A DNA stretch of 64,000 bases, taken from assembly GCF_007828215.1 (NCBI RefSeq), contig NZ_VIUE01000002.1:248001-312000 (forward strand), given 5' to 3'. The position numbers and the translations under genes were made by a program. Positions 1-8,687 of this stretch are shown piece after piece. The first letter of the stretch is position 1. Each line of letters begins with the position of its first letter. Source of the stretch: Pseudomonas sp. SJZ074. GTDB taxonomy: Bacteria > Pseudomonadota > Gammaproteobacteria > Pseudomonadales > Pseudomonadaceae. The notes under the pieces are model-generated. The model did no database searches, was not told the DNA's origin, and saw nothing but the letters and a program-made list of their open reading frames with translations.

Positions 1-586
1 CCGGCTGCAACACGTTGAACCACAGCAGGATCATCTCCACCAGCATAGTCACCAGTACCAGCAACCCGACACCCCAGACACTTGCCGAGTACAACAGTCC
101 CTGTTCCTTTTTGACGCCCATGAACTTGGGCAGGCCGATGAATAACAGGTAAGTCGAATAGGCCGAGGCGACCAGCAACACCGCCACCGCCAGCCAGCGG
201 CTGGGGTAAAGCCCGGAAAGTCCGGCCAGGAAGTACGGGGTGGCGGTATAGGCGGCAAAGCCGATGCACTGGTTGACGCTCGGGCGCGCTTCGAAGGTGC
301 GGGACATCCAGCGAATGAACAGCCCCATGAGCGCCACGCCGGCGACAATGGTCAGGTACAGCAGCACGCACAGTTGCAGTGCGCTGGCGGCAGTGAGCCG
401 TACCGTTTCGTTCTCGGCCAGGCTCCAACCGGTCCAGGTGGTGCCGATGAACAGGCACACCGCCGGAATCAGTGCCAGCAACAGCAGGTGACCGAGGTAA
501 TGACGTGGATGGGCCTGTTCTTCTTCGCGGATGTCCTGCCAGGCGAATTCGGGATGCGTGAACAGTTTGACGAAAGGTGCGGACAT
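1..586 (-). CDS. Yip1-family inner-membrane protein, C-terminus cut by window edge
   Basis: The reverse strand is open from an ATG at 586 to the window edge with no stop, giving 195 residues of an incomplete protein. It begins MSAPFVKLFTHPEFAWQDIR and has about five hydrophobic segments (for example around LLLLALIPAVCLFIG, LCVLLYLTIVAGVALMGLF and LAVAVLLVASAYSTYLLFI), with the Yip1-like pattern of a short cytoplasmic N-terminus followed by a helical membrane bundle. A strong AGGAGG lies seven bases upstream of the ATG, which fixes the start. Bacterial Yip1-domain proteins have no well-defined function. The Yip1 assignment rests on overall pattern; the membrane nature is clear. Confidence 0.75.
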   Translation of the reverse strand, partial: MSAPFVKLFTHPEFAWQDIREEEQAHPRHYLGHLLLLALIPAVCLFIGTTWTGWSLAENETVRLTAASALQLCVLLYLTIVAGVALMGLFIRWMSRTFEARPSVNQCIGFAAYTATPYFLAGLSGLYPSRWLAVAVLLVASAYSTYLLFIGLPKFMGVKKEQGLLYSASVWGVGLLVLVTMLVEMILLWFNVLQP

Positions 587-754
587 GACGACCTCCTGAT
601 CGAGTCAGCCTCAGCGTGAGACCCTTATGGGTTTGAGGCGCAGGATCGGAGGACGGTTTCATTTATTTGTCGCGGCGCGTCGGGAAGCGATCGGAGGGAA
701 TGAATCCAAGCGGCAGGGGTCAACCCATCAGCACCTCAGAAGGACTTTCGCACC

Positions 755-1255
755 ATGACTGTTGCCCAGACCCTGGTTGATTACCTGCGAGACCATGACT
801 TGCGCCTGACCACGGCCGAATCCTGCACCGCCGGCCAGATCGTCACGCTGCTGGCCGAAGTGCCGGGCAGCGGCTCGCTGATCGAAAGCGGTTACGTGGT
901 GTACTCCCCCGAGGCGAAACAGCGGTTGCTGGGCGTGAGCCCGCGCACCATCGCTACCTTCAACCTCACCAGTCGTGAAGTCGCGCAGGAAATGGTCCTC
1001 GGCGCCTTGCATGATGCCAATGCCAACGTGGCGGTGGCCACCACCGGGATCCTCGGGCCGGACGACATGGATGGCATTCCCGCTGGCACCGTGTGTTTTG
1101 CCTGGGCCTTCCAGATCAATGGCAAGCGGGCACTGTTCAGTCGCCAGGAGCGCTTTTTCGGCACGCGCGGACAAGTGCAGTTGCGGGCCGCCGAGCATGC
1201 GCTCGTGCAACTGCGGTACTTTCATCAGCGTGCCCTGGCGGGTGAGTACCGATAG
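755..1255 (+). CDS. CinA-family nicotinamide-nucleotide amidase (PncC-like)
   Basis: This 166-residue protein corresponds to the stand-alone C-terminal CinA domain. It shows the family signature TTAESCTAGQI near residue 22, then GSG, GYVVYSPEAKQRLLGV, a VAVATTGILGPD segment and GTVCFAW. Family members such as E. coli PncC deamidate nicotinamide mononucleotide to nicotinate mononucleotide in NAD salvage. Length matches the single-domain form of about 160-170 residues, with no N-terminal MoaB-like domain. It is not next to recA here, as it often is in Pseudomonas, so this may be a second CinA-type paralogue. An AAGGA lies about ten bases before the ATG. The next gene follows after 9 bases, suggesting cotranscription. 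Confidence 0.88.
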   Translation: MTVAQTLVDYLRDHDLRLTTAESCTAGQIVTLLAEVPGSGSLIESGYVVYSPEAKQRLLGVSPRTIATFNLTSREVAQEMVLGALHDANANVAVATTGILGPDDMDGIPAGTVCFAWAFQINGKRALFSRQERFFGTRGQVQLRAAEHALVQLRYFHQRALAGEYR

Positions 1256-1264
1256 GACAGCCGC

Positions 1265-1780
1265 ATGAGCCATCACACCGAGCCGGAAGACTGGCGCAGT
1301 CGCGAGTTTCCAGTGCGTGAAGACATGGCGTATCAGCTCAAGGTCTGGCGGTTCGAGCGGGTCGGCTGGTATGGGCTGGTGCTGCTGGTGATTCTCACTT
1401 TACTGGGGCAGTTTTCACGGGGCCCGTTGAGCTCCCGCGACGTGCAGAGCAGCGATGGCCGTTTGGGGGCCAGGTACGAGTTTTTTCATCGCAACGGCTC
1501 CAACAACGCCATGATCCTTCATCTCAAGGGGACGCCCGGCGCGGTATTGGAGGTGGAGTTGGGCGGCGACTGGCTGGAAGGCTTCGACGTAGAGGCGTTG
1601 CATCCCCATCCCGTGCGTTCGGCGAGCGCGGGGCAGGGGATGAAGGTTTGGGTTCAGGCCGACGCCGAGGGTAAGGCAAGCCTGTACCTCTCATTGGTCA
1701 GTACCGGGCTGGGGATCTACCACAGCCGTATCGCCATGCCCGGCAGCGCGGTCAGTTTCGATCAATTCATTTTCCCTTAG
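1265..1780 (+). CDS. Single-pass membrane protein of unknown function
   Basis: The 171-residue protein has a charged N-terminus of about 37 residues, one hydrophobic segment at about residues 38-52 (YGLVLLVILTLLGQF) and a C-terminal, probably periplasmic, region rich in beta-type sequence. I do not recognise a family. It begins 9 bases after cinA-like gene with an AGGA upstream and ends 7 bases before the DUF421 gene, so the three genes probably form one unit. In many Pseudomonas genomes small membrane proteins of this kind precede DUF421/YetF genes; that context is the only clue to role. Confidence 0.75.
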   Translation: MSHHTEPEDWRSREFPVREDMAYQLKVWRFERVGWYGLVLLVILTLLGQFSRGPLSSRDVQSSDGRLGARYEFFHRNGSNNAMILHLKGTPGAVLEVELGGDWLEGFDVEALHPHPVRSASAGQGMKVWVQADAEGKASLYLSLVSTGLGIYHSRIAMPGSAVSFDQFIFP

Positions 1781-1787
1781 GTGACCT

Positions 1788-2075
1788 ATGGATTCCGTAC
1801 TGTGCGCCGGCGCGATGTACCTGGCATTAATGGTGCTGTTCAAGATCGCCGGCCGCCGCTCACTGGCCGACCTCACCACCTTCGACTTCGTGCTGCTGAT
1901 GATCATTGTCGAGGACGGCCGGATCCTCCAGGGTCGCATGCGCCTTGCCCGGCTGGTGGAAGCCGACATCATGGAAGCGGCGCGTTCGAGCCAGGGAATC
2001 GAGACCCTGGAGCAGATCAAGTTTGCGATTATCGAGCGCAATGGGAAGATTTCTGTGATTGCCAAGGAGTCCTGA
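1788..2075 (+). CDS. DUF421/YetF-type protein with internal deletion
   Basis: The 95-residue product joins two parts of a DUF421 protein. Residues 1-39 (MDSVLCAGAMYLALMVLFKIAGRRSL..TTFDFVLLMII) match the usual N-terminus with the GRRSL and TTFDFVLL motifs. Residues 40-95 (VEDGRILQGRMRLARLVEADIMEAARSSQG..QIKFAIIERNG.ISVI) match the C-terminal cytoplasmic domain. The family is normally about 150-170 residues, so roughly 60-70 residues covering the later membrane helices and linker are missing, without loss of frame. AGGTGA precedes the ATG. It may be a decayed gene that is still open, or a shortened protein. The deletion is judged against family memory, not an alignment. Confidence 0.72.
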   Translation: MDSVLCAGAMYLALMVLFKIAGRRSLADLTTFDFVLLMIIVEDGRILQGRMRLARLVEADIMEAARSSQGIETLEQIKFAIIERNGKISVIAKES

Positions 2076-2099
2076 TTCTGGTGATTTGAGTGTTGCCTC

Positions 2100-2129
2100 T
2101 GTGGCGAGGGGATAAATCCCTTCGCCACA
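2100..2129. repeat. Intergenic REP-like palindrome
   Basis: A 30-base imperfect palindrome, TGTGGCGAGGGGAT followed by AA and ATCCCTTCGCCACA, lies between two convergent genes. The same element occurs perfectly at 25568-25597 and in variant form at 3621-3650. It may also act as a bidirectional terminator. Confidence 0.8.
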
Positions 2130-2146
2130 AAAGAACACACCAGGAT

Positions 2147-3004
2147 TCAGAGGATCGGCTTACCCCCCGTTATCCCATACCGTGCCCCGGAGATGTAGCT
2201 GGCCTCGTCCGACGCCAACAGCACATAGATCGGCGCCACTTCCACCGGTTGGCCCGGGCGCCCCAGGGGTGTCTGGGAACCGAAGTTCTGCACCTCTTCC
2301 TCAGGCATGGTCGCAACAATCAGGGGGGTCCAGATCGGCCCCGGCGCCACGCTGTTGACCCGGATACCCTTGGGCCCGAGCATCTGCGCCAGGCCGCCGG
2401 TGAAGTTGGCGATGGCGCCCTTGGTGGTGGCATAGGCCAGCAGGGTCGGCTTGGGCATGTCGGAGTTGACCGAACTGGTGTTGATGATCGAACCGCCGGC
2501 CTTCATGTGCGGTACGGCGGCCTGGCAGATCCTGAACATCGACGTGATGTTGATATCGAACGTGCGCACCCATTCCTCATCCGGAATGTCCTCCAGATGC
2601 TCGTGGGTCATCTGGAACGCGGCATTGTTGACCAGGACATCGATACGTCCGAAGCGAGCGACGGTCTCATCGACAACCTTGCGGCACTGGGTCTTGTCTG
2701 CCAGATCGCCTGGCAACAACAGGCACTGACGGCCGGCCTGCTCGACCCAGCGCGCGGTTTCCCGGGCGTCTTCGTGTTCGTCCAGATAAGAAATGGCCAC
2801 GTCCGCGCCTTCACGGGCAAACGCAATCGCCACGGCGCGACCAATGCCACTGTCGGCACCGGTGATCAGGGCGATCTTGCTCGCCAGACGCCCGGAACCG
2901 GTGTAACTCTGTTCGCCGCAATCGGGATACGGGTCCATTTTTCGCTGGGTGCCGGGCACCGGTTGGCTTTGCTTCGGGAAAGGTGGGGTAGGGTAGTCGA
3001 CCAT
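2147..3004 (-). CDS. SDR family oxidoreductase, YghA-like
   Basis: This 285-residue short-chain dehydrogenase has the NAD(P) motif TGADSGIGRAV near residue 49, NNAA, the catalytic Tyr-Lys in YATTKGA, and SVAPGPIWTPL. The N-terminal extension ending PYPDCGEQSYTGSGRL is typical of the YghA/glucose-ribitol-dehydrogenase-like subgroup of 280-300 residues. Such enzymes reduce aldehydes or oxidise alcohols and are often stress-linked in Pseudomonas; the substrate cannot be read from sequence. The ATG at 3004 has GGAG eight bases upstream. It converges on the DUF421 gene across a REP-like palindrome. Confidence 0.9.
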   Translation of the reverse strand: MVDYPTPPFPKQSQPVPGTQRKMDPYPDCGEQSYTGSGRLASKIALITGADSGIGRAVAIAFAREGADVAISYLDEHEDARETARWVEQAGRQCLLLPGDLADKTQCRKVVDETVARFGRIDVLVNNAAFQMTHEHLEDIPDEEWVRTFDINITSMFRICQAAVPHMKAGGSIINTSSVNSDMPKPTLLAYATTKGAIANFTGGLAQMLGPKGIRVNSVAPGPIWTPLIVATMPEEEVQNFGSQTPLGRPGQPVEVAPIYVLLASDEASYISGARYGITGGKPIL

Positions 3005-3181
3005 GGCATTCTCCAGGCAAGGTGTGGATGCGATGCAGGGTGGACCGCGGTTTTTTTGGCAGAGTTCGGTTGGATCATTCGGTCAGTCGATGAGCGTTGC
3101 GCAGGGCGTTTCGTCGAACAATAGTCATCGGCAAGCGAACGTCGGAGCACAGGAGTTCTCCAATGGCCATACGTATTCAAC

Positions 3182-3187
3182 AAGGAG
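3182..3187 (+). promoter_or_regulatory. Ribosome binding site that sets a TTG start
   Basis: AAGGAG sits seven bases before the TTG at 3195. No in-frame ATG within the VOC fold has a comparable site, so this decides the start of the VOC gene. Confidence 0.7.
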
Positions 3188-3194
3188 ATGGAAA

Positions 3195-3614
3195 TTGTTC
3201 AGTCATATACAGATCGGCGCGCGAGACTTGCCGAGGATGATCGCTTTCTATGACGCAGTCCTGGGGTGCCTGGGGCTGGTGCGCATGGACAGTGAAAACG
3301 ATTCCGGACCGCCCGGGGAAGGTTGGCATCAACCCGGTAAGCGCTGGCCCCAGGTATTCGTGCAACAGCCCTTTAACGGCTTGCCCGCCACGTGGGGCAA
3401 CGGCATGCAGGTGAGCTTCGCCGCCGACTCACCGCAGACCGTGCGCGCCGCCTGGGACCTGGCCATTGCCATGGGGGGGTATGACGAAGGCCCGCCGGGC
3501 CCGAGGCCGCAGTACTCGGAAGGTTACTTTGGAGCCTATTGCAGGGATCCGGAGGGGAACAAACTGTGTTTTGTGTATGCGCCGGATTTGCATGAGCATA
3601 ACGCCCCGCTCTGA
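3195..3614 (+). CDS. VOC (glyoxalase/dioxygenase-fold) protein, TTG start
   Basis: Starting at TTG 3195 gives 139 residues beginning (M)FSHIQIGARDLPRMIAFYDAVLG, the first beta-alpha unit of a VOC domain, and ending with a second unit YFGAYCRDPEGNKLCFVY. The DPxGN motif near residue 121 and the two-module length are usual for this family. The substrate is unknown; members include lactoylglutathione lyases, fosfomycin-resistance-type proteins and extradiol dioxygenases. The frame stays open upstream, but that stretch has no VOC similarity and no ribosome site. A REP-like palindrome follows the gene. Confidence 0.85.
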   Translation: MFSHIQIGARDLPRMIAFYDAVLGCLGLVRMDSENDSGPPGEGWHQPGKRWPQVFVQQPFNGLPATWGNGMQVSFAADSPQTVRAAWDLAIAMGGYDEGPPGPRPQYSEGYFGAYCRDPEGNKLCFVYAPDLHEHNAPL

Positions 3615-3620
3615 ATCCAA

Positions 3621-3650
3621 TGTGGTGAGGGAGCAAGCTCCCTTGCCACA
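3621..3650. repeat. Intergenic REP-like palindrome, variant
   Basis: TGTGGTGAGGGAGC / GCTCCCTTGCCACA forms a 30-base near-perfect palindrome between the convergent VOC and C-S lyase genes. It is a sequence variant of the elements at 2100 and 25568. Confidence 0.78.
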
Positions 3651-3671
3651 GTTGATGATCACTTCTTGTGA

Positions 3672-4820
3672 TCAGCGCCGAGCCTTCAGGCTTCTCTCCA
3701 TCCGCGCGATCCCTTCCTCCAGCAAGGCCCGCGGGCAGCCGAAGTTCAGGCGCACGAACTGTTGGGCGTCGTCGCCAAAGTCCAGCCCGGCGCTGAGACC
3801 GACCTTGGCTTCATGGAGGAAGAAGGCGTGCGGGTCGTCCAAACCCAACCCCGAGCAATCCAGCCACGCCAGGTAGGTGCCCTGGGGCACGGTCATGCTG
3901 ATGCCGGGCAGACGTGTCTGCACCGCATTGATCAGATAATCGCGATTGGCTTGCAGATACACCTTCAACGCTTCAAGCCACGGACCAGCCTCGCTATAGG
4001 CCGCCCGGGTCGCCTCGAGGCCCAGGGCATTGACGCTGTCAACCATACCGGCACGGGCATTGTTGACGCGTTCGCGCACCTTGGCGTTCTGGATGATGGC
4101 GAACGAAGTTTTCAGCCCGGCGATGTTGTAGGCCTTGCTGGCGGACATCAGGGTGATAGTGCGCTCAGCGATTTCCGGGCTCAGGGTCGCGGTGGGGATG
4201 TGCACCCGGCCGTCGAAGCACAGCTCGGCATGGATCTCGTCGGAGATGATCCAGGCAGCCTGCTCCAGGCAGATGTCTGCCACGGCCTTGAGTTCCTCCC
4301 GTCCGAACACCTTGCCCAGCGGGTTGTGGGGATTGCTCAGCAACAGGGCGCCACCGCCGTGCAGGGCCTCACGCAACGCCGCCAGGGGCGTATGGAATTC
4401 ACCGCCGGCCAGGTTGAAAGGCAGCTCCACCTTGTTCAACTGCCAGTGGCCCGGCGCATTGCGCAGCGGCGGGTAGTTGGGCACCTGCACCACGACATTC
4501 TGCTGCGCTTCCACCAGCCCGTGCAGGGCCATGTTGAAACCCGGTTCCACACCCGGCAGGAACACGATCTGCTGGGGCTCGACGCGCCAGGCGTATTTGT
4601 TCCAGAGATCAGCCACAATGGCCGCCCGCAGGCTGTCCTGGGCCACGCTGTAGCCAAGCATCGGATGCTCGAGACGCTTGCGCAGCGCATCGATGACCAC
4701 GGGTGGAGCAGCGAAGTCCATATCGGCTACCCACATCGGCAACACATCGGCCGGGTAGCGGCTCCATTTGGTGCTGCCGGTACCGTGGCGCTCGAACACG
4801 GGGTCGAAATCGAAAGTCAT
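3672..4820 (-). CDS. MalY/PatB-type PLP-dependent C-S lyase (aminotransferase class I/II)
   Basis: The 382-residue enzyme is a fold-type I PLP protein of the MalY/PatB group. It opens with DFDPVFERHGTGSTKWSRYP and PMWVADMDFAAPP, both hallmarks of cystathionine beta-lyase PatB. It has SNPHNPLGKVF, the Asp in WIISDEIHAE, and the PLP Lys in SASKAYNIAGLK. Family members cleave cystathionine or related cysteine S-conjugates to pyruvate, ammonia and a thiol, and some act as aminotransferases. Length fits the family. It is followed on the same strand, in transcription order, by the VOC gene in the opposite direction, so it is probably monocistronic. Confidence 0.9.
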   Translation of the reverse strand: MTFDFDPVFERHGTGSTKWSRYPADVLPMWVADMDFAAPPVVIDALRKRLEHPMLGYSVAQDSLRAAIVADLWNKYAWRVEPQQIVFLPGVEPGFNMALHGLVEAQQNVVVQVPNYPPLRNAPGHWQLNKVELPFNLAGGEFHTPLAALREALHGGGALLLSNPHNPLGKVFGREELKAVADICLEQAAWIISDEIHAELCFDGRVHIPTATLSPEIAERTITLMSASKAYNIAGLKTSFAIIQNAKVRERVNNARAGMVDSVNALGLEATRAAYSEAGPWLEALKVYLQANRDYLINAVQTRLPGISMTVPQGTYLAWLDCSGLGLDDPHAFFLHEAKVGLSAGLDFGDDAQQFVRLNFGCPRALLEEGIARMERSLKARR

Positions 4821-4869
4821 GGTCGTTCCATCAGGTCAGGGATTTGAAATGATGGTCATGATAACCCAG

Positions 4870-7107
4870 TCACGTCAGTTGGAACGGCAACTGACGCAAC
4901 GGCTTGCCCGTCAGGCTCGCCAGCGCATTCGCAAAGGCCGGCGCCAATGCCGGCAGGCCGGGTTCACCCATGCCGGTGGGGGGCTCGGCGCTGGGCACGA
5001 TGTGAATCGAAAACTCCGGCGTATCGGTAATGCGCGGCACGTTGAAGTCGGCGAAGTTGCTTTGCTGCACGACGCCGTCTTTCAACGTGACGGCACCGCC
5101 CGGCAGACACATGGACAAGCCCATCAGGGCCGCACCCTGTACCTGCGCCTCGACGCTGCGGGGGTTGACGGCCAGGTTGCAGTGCACGCCCGCAGTCACT
5201 TGATGCAGCACCGGACGGCCGTTCTGTACCGAGGCCTGGACCACGTAGGCCACCACCGAGCTGAACGACTCGTGCACCGCCACGCCCCAGGCTCGCCCTT
5301 CGGGCAGTTGATCCTTGCCGTAGCCACTCTTGTCCACCGCCAGTTGCAATGCGGCGCGATGACGTGGGTTTTGATCGGCAAACAGTTTCATCCGATAGGC
5401 CACTGGGTCCTGCCGGGTTGCCCGGGCTATTTCATCGATCAACGTTTCCATCACAAAGGCCGTATGCGTGGAGCCCACGCTGCGCCACCACAACACGGGT
5501 ACGTTGAGCTTGGGATGATGCACCGTCAGACGCATCGGCAACGGATAAGGATTGCGCAAACCTTCCGTAGCCGTGGGGTCGATGCCGTTCTTCAAGCGGG
5601 CACCGAACATCGTGTCGGCGAGGATCGATTGCCCTACCAGGACGTGATCCCAGGCCAGTACGTTGCCGTTGTCATCGAAGCCGATATGCGCGCGATGCAG
5701 GTGCATCGGGCGGTAGTAGCCGCCCTTGATGTCGTCTTCACGGCTCCACAGGGTGCGAATGGGCGCATCGAGCCCGGCGGTGCGCGCGGCCTTGGCGACT
5801 TCGCAGGCGAGCACAACGAAGTCGCCGGAGGGGACGCCACGCCGGCCAAAGCCACCGCCTGCCGTCTGCACATTGACCTGAACTTGCTCCGGCTTGAGAT
5901 TCAACACCCGCGCCGCCGCGACGCCGTCGCCACCGGGGAACTGCGTACCGACCCATAGCTGGGCGCGGTCCCCGGAAACCTGGACGGTGCAATTGAGCGG
6001 CTCCATGGGTGCATGGGCGAGGTAGGGAAACAGGAACTCGGCTTCCAGTTGATGCGGGGCCGTGGCAAGCGGTGTCATGTCGGCATCGAAATGAAGGGGG
6101 CCGGGTTGCTTGGCCAGATCCCGGTACTGGGCCAGTTGTTTTTCGCTGTCCACCTTTTCGACCGTTGAGGTATCCCATTGCAGCTTGAGCGCATCACGGC
6201 CTGTTTTCGCCTGCCAGTAGCCGTCCGCGACCACCGCTACACCTTCGGCCCCTCCGTCCACCGGCACCCGCAGGACGGCTTTTACCCCTTGGGTGGCACG
6301 CGCCGCACTGTCATCCAGCGAGGCGATGCGGGCACCGAATACAGGCGGGCGCGCCACCACGGCGGTGAGCTGTCCGGGCAGGTGCATGTCGATGCCGAAA
6401 TCCTGCCGGCCGCTGCTCTTGGCCTTAGCATCGATGCGTGTGGTTGCCTGGCCGATGATGCGGAAATCCTTGGGATCCTTGAGGGTGATGGTTTCGGGCA
6501 CGGGCAACGCCATCGCCGCTTCGGCGAGTTCCCCGTAGCTCGCTTTTCGGCCTCCAGGGCCGAGCACCATACCCGCCTGGGTGCTCAGGCTCGCCGCATC
6601 CACGCTCCAGCGTGCGGCCGCCGCCGCGAGCAACATGGCGCGAGCGCGGGCACCCAGTTCGCGGTACTGGGTGTAGCTGTTCTTGATCGAGTTGGAGCCG
6701 CCGGTGATGTGCATGCCGAAATTCGGGTCCTGATAAGCGGCGTCATTACTGCCGTTGCGCGTGCGCACCAGGCTCCAGTCGGCGTCGAGTTCTTCAGCGA
6801 GAATCATGGGCAGCCCGGTCTGCACACCCTGACCGAACTCCAGGCGGTTGATCGTGACCGTTACTTCGCCGCTGGGCGCGATCTGTACGAACGCCGACGG
6901 TTGCTGGGTAGGCTTGAGCGCTTGCGCGTTGTCACCGGTTTGTTGTGCCAGGGCCAGGTGCGGGAATGCGCCCAGGGCCAGCCCGCCGATGCCGACAATC
7001 TTGAGGAAACTGCGCCGGGGGAGGGTGGTGACGCTGCCGGTGTCGTCATCGGTGAAGATCGATTGCAGGGTGCGAGGGAGTTCGTCAGGGAAAATGTCGT
7101 TGAGCAT
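4870..7107 (-). CDS. Molybdopterin-binding subunit of an IorB-like xanthine-dehydrogenase-family enzyme
   Basis: The 745-residue protein starts with about 25 residues and then a twin-arginine signal (RRSFLKIVGIGGLALGAFP), so it is probably exported folded to the periplasm. Molybdenum-cofactor motifs of the aldehyde oxidase/xanthine dehydrogenase family follow, including GQGVQTGLPMILAEELD, TAGGGFGRRG, WWRSVGSTHTAF and the late GMGEPGLPALAPAFANA, whose Glu is the expected catalytic base. This architecture matches isoquinoline 1-oxidoreductase beta subunits, which hydroxylate N-heterocycles or oxidise aldehydes. It lies 12 bases after its iron-sulfur subunit gene and has CGGAG before the ATG. 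No cytochrome c subunit or maturation gene is adjacent. Confidence 0.9.
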   Translation of the reverse strand: MLNDIFPDELPRTLQSIFTDDDTGSVTTLPRRSFLKIVGIGGLALGAFPHLALAQQTGDNAQALKPTQQPSAFVQIAPSGEVTVTINRLEFGQGVQTGLPMILAEELDADWSLVRTRNGSNDAAYQDPNFGMHITGGSNSIKNSYTQYRELGARARAMLLAAAAARWSVDAASLSTQAGMVLGPGGRKASYGELAEAAMALPVPETITLKDPKDFRIIGQATTRIDAKAKSSGRQDFGIDMHLPGQLTAVVARPPVFGARIASLDDSAARATQGVKAVLRVPVDGGAEGVAVVADGYWQAKTGRDALKLQWDTSTVEKVDSEKQLAQYRDLAKQPGPLHFDADMTPLATAPHQLEAEFLFPYLAHAPMEPLNCTVQVSGDRAQLWVGTQFPGGDGVAAARVLNLKPEQVQVNVQTAGGGFGRRGVPSGDFVVLACEVAKAARTAGLDAPIRTLWSREDDIKGGYYRPMHLHRAHIGFDDNGNVLAWDHVLVGQSILADTMFGARLKNGIDPTATEGLRNPYPLPMRLTVHHPKLNVPVLWWRSVGSTHTAFVMETLIDEIARATRQDPVAYRMKLFADQNPRHRAALQLAVDKSGYGKDQLPEGRAWGVAVHESFSSVVAYVVQASVQNGRPVLHQVTAGVHCNLAVNPRSVEAQVQGAALMGLSMCLPGGAVTLKDGVVQQSNFADFNVPRITDTPEFSIHIVPSAEPPTGMGEPGLPALAPAFANALASLTGKPLRQLPFQLT

Positions 7108-7119
7108 GGCGCACTCCGG

Positions 7120-7593
7120 TCAGGCGAGGGCTTTGGCGGCATCGGCCACGGCAGCACGGATACGGGCGTAGGTACCGCAGCGGCAGAGGTTGCCGGCCAT
7201 GGCCGAGTCGATTTCGGCGGCGGTGGGTTGCTTGCCCCTGGGTTGGGCCTTGAGGAACGCGGTCGCGCTCATGATCTGACCGCTCTGGCAGTAGCCGCAC
7301 TGCGCGACGTCATGCTTGACCCAGGCTTCATGCACTGCCGTGCCGACCGGATCGCTGCCGTCGGTGGCGGCTTCGATGGTGGTGATTTTCTTGCCTTCGG
7401 CAGCGGCGATCGGCGTCACGCAGGATCGGATGGCCTGGCCGTCCAGATGGACCGTGCATGCGCCACACAGGGCTGCGCCGCAGCCGAACTTGGTGCCGGT
7501 CATGCCCAACGTATCACGCAATGTCCAGAGAATCGGGGTGCCAGGATCGACGTCGACCGTGTATTCACGGCCATTGATGTTGAGGGCGCTCAT
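7120..7593 (-). CDS. (2Fe-2S) subunit of IorA type
   Basis: From ATG 7593 the product is 157 residues. It has the plant-type ferredoxin cluster motif CGAALCGACTVHLDG near residue 40 and the second [2Fe-2S] set CQSGQIM...CRCGTY near the C-terminus, exactly the layout of the small subunit of molybdenum hydroxylases such as IorA. It passes electrons from the molybdenum centre of the partner encoded just downstream. The chosen start gives a normal N-terminus MSALNINGREYTVDVDPGTP; an in-frame extension upstream lacks family similarity. Confidence 0.9.
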   Translation of the reverse strand: MSALNINGREYTVDVDPGTPILWTLRDTLGMTGTKFGCGAALCGACTVHLDGQAIRSCVTPIAAAEGKKITTIEAATDGSDPVGTAVHEAWVKHDVAQCGYCQSGQIMSATAFLKAQPRGKQPTAAEIDSAMAGNLCRCGTYARIRAAVADAAKALA

Positions 7594-7730
7594 GGTGGGA
7601 CCTGCTCCGCGAGGTTTGGCTCCGATCAACTATAGGAAGGAATCTGCAGGGCAACATTGCACAATTCAGGCTGATGATTGCCCGATCCTGCGAATTCCAG
7701 CCCGTAGCGTCCGCCGTCGCTTCCACGAGT

Positions 7731-8684
7731 CTATTCGTGCACTGTTACCCGATTGCGCCCGGTTTTCTTGGAGGTGTACAACGCTTCGTCCGCCCAGGCG
7801 ATCAGCTCGGCGTGGCTGCTGGACGGCCGGCTCAAGTCGGCCACCCCCAGGCTGATGGTGAAACGGATGACCACGTCGCCGTACGGCACGTCCATTTCTT
7901 CGACGGCCTTGCGCAGGCGCTCGGCAAACATCCGTGCACCGGCCTTGTCGGTATCCGAAAGCACCACGCCGAACTCTTCACCGCCATAACGCCCGGCGAC
8001 GTCGGAGTCGCGCACATGCTCGCGGACCAGGCGAGCGACCTGTTCGATGACCTTGTCGCCTGCCTGGTGACCGTAGGTGTCATTGACCCGCTTGAAGTGG
8101 TCGATGTCGAACATCACCAGGCTGGAGTTATTGCCATAGCGCTGATGCCGGGCATAGGCGGCCTTGAGGCTCTCTTCCCAATGGCCACGGTTGTACAGGC
8201 CGGTCAGTCGATCGGTGCTGGACAGTAGCTGCAACTGGGCGTTGGCGGCCTGGAGCTGATGCCGGTTGGTGGCGACGTCGGTGACGTCATAGATCACCAG
8301 GCAGATATGGTTGATATTGCTGTCGGGGGAACGCAGGGGCAGCAGGGTGGTGTTCTGGTACATGAACGCTTCGTGGCCGGTGATCGGCTGGTAGTTCTTG
8401 AACCGCACCAGATAGGGACGCTGCTCCCAGACCGTGAAGGCGGGTGTGCCCAGGGCGGCGACGCTTTCCACCTTGCGGCTGAACCACTGTTGGTCGACTT
8501 CGGGAAACAGGCTGAAGAAATGCTGGTTATGGGCATCCTTCGGTTGAACCCCGGAACGGTTCTCCATAAACGTGTTCCAGACCTGCACCCGATACTTGCG
8601 GTCAAGCACCACCACCCCGACGTCGATGCTCTGGACAATCGCCAGCAGCCAGTGGAATTCGTTCAGATCAACAGGATTGTTCAT
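7731..8684 (-). CDS. PAS-GGDEF diguanylate cyclase
   Basis: The 317-residue protein has a PAS domain at about residues 10-125 (LDRKYRVQVWNTFMENRSGV..) and a GGDEF domain at about residues 150-315. The active-site motif is YGGEEFGVVL, a functional GGEEF form, preceded by the substrate-binding helix TDRLTGLYNRGHW and DHFKRVNDTYGH. It should make cyclic di-GMP in response to a PAS-sensed or partner-relayed cue. An RxxD inhibitory site is not obvious before GGEEF. The gene starts 3 bases after the response-regulator gene, so the two are translationally linked and probably form one signalling unit. Confidence 0.92.
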   Translation of the reverse strand: MNNPVDLNEFHWLLAIVQSIDVGVVVLDRKYRVQVWNTFMENRSGVQPKDAHNQHFFSLFPEVDQQWFSRKVESVAALGTPAFTVWEQRPYLVRFKNYQPITGHEAFMYQNTTLLPLRSPDSNINHICLVIYDVTDVATNRHQLQAANAQLQLLSSTDRLTGLYNRGHWEESLKAAYARHQRYGNNSSLVMFDIDHFKRVNDTYGHQAGDKVIEQVARLVREHVRDSDVAGRYGGEEFGVVLSDTDKAGARMFAERLRKAVEEMDVPYGDVVIRFTISLGVADLSRPSSSHAELIAWADEALYTSKKTGRNRVTVHE

Positions 8685-8687
8685 GGC

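Noticed and set aside
3003..3194. N-terminal extension of the VOC protein from ATG 3003
   Set aside because: The added residues have no VOC similarity, and a strong AAGGAG is ideally placed before TTG 3195.
6178..7635. Long open frame (485 codons) on the plus strand opposite the molybdenum hydroxylase genes
   Set aside because: Its sequence is rich in His, Arg and Gly with no family motifs, and the opposite strand carries clear Tat, molybdopterin and iron-sulfur motifs. It is a high-GC antisense shadow.
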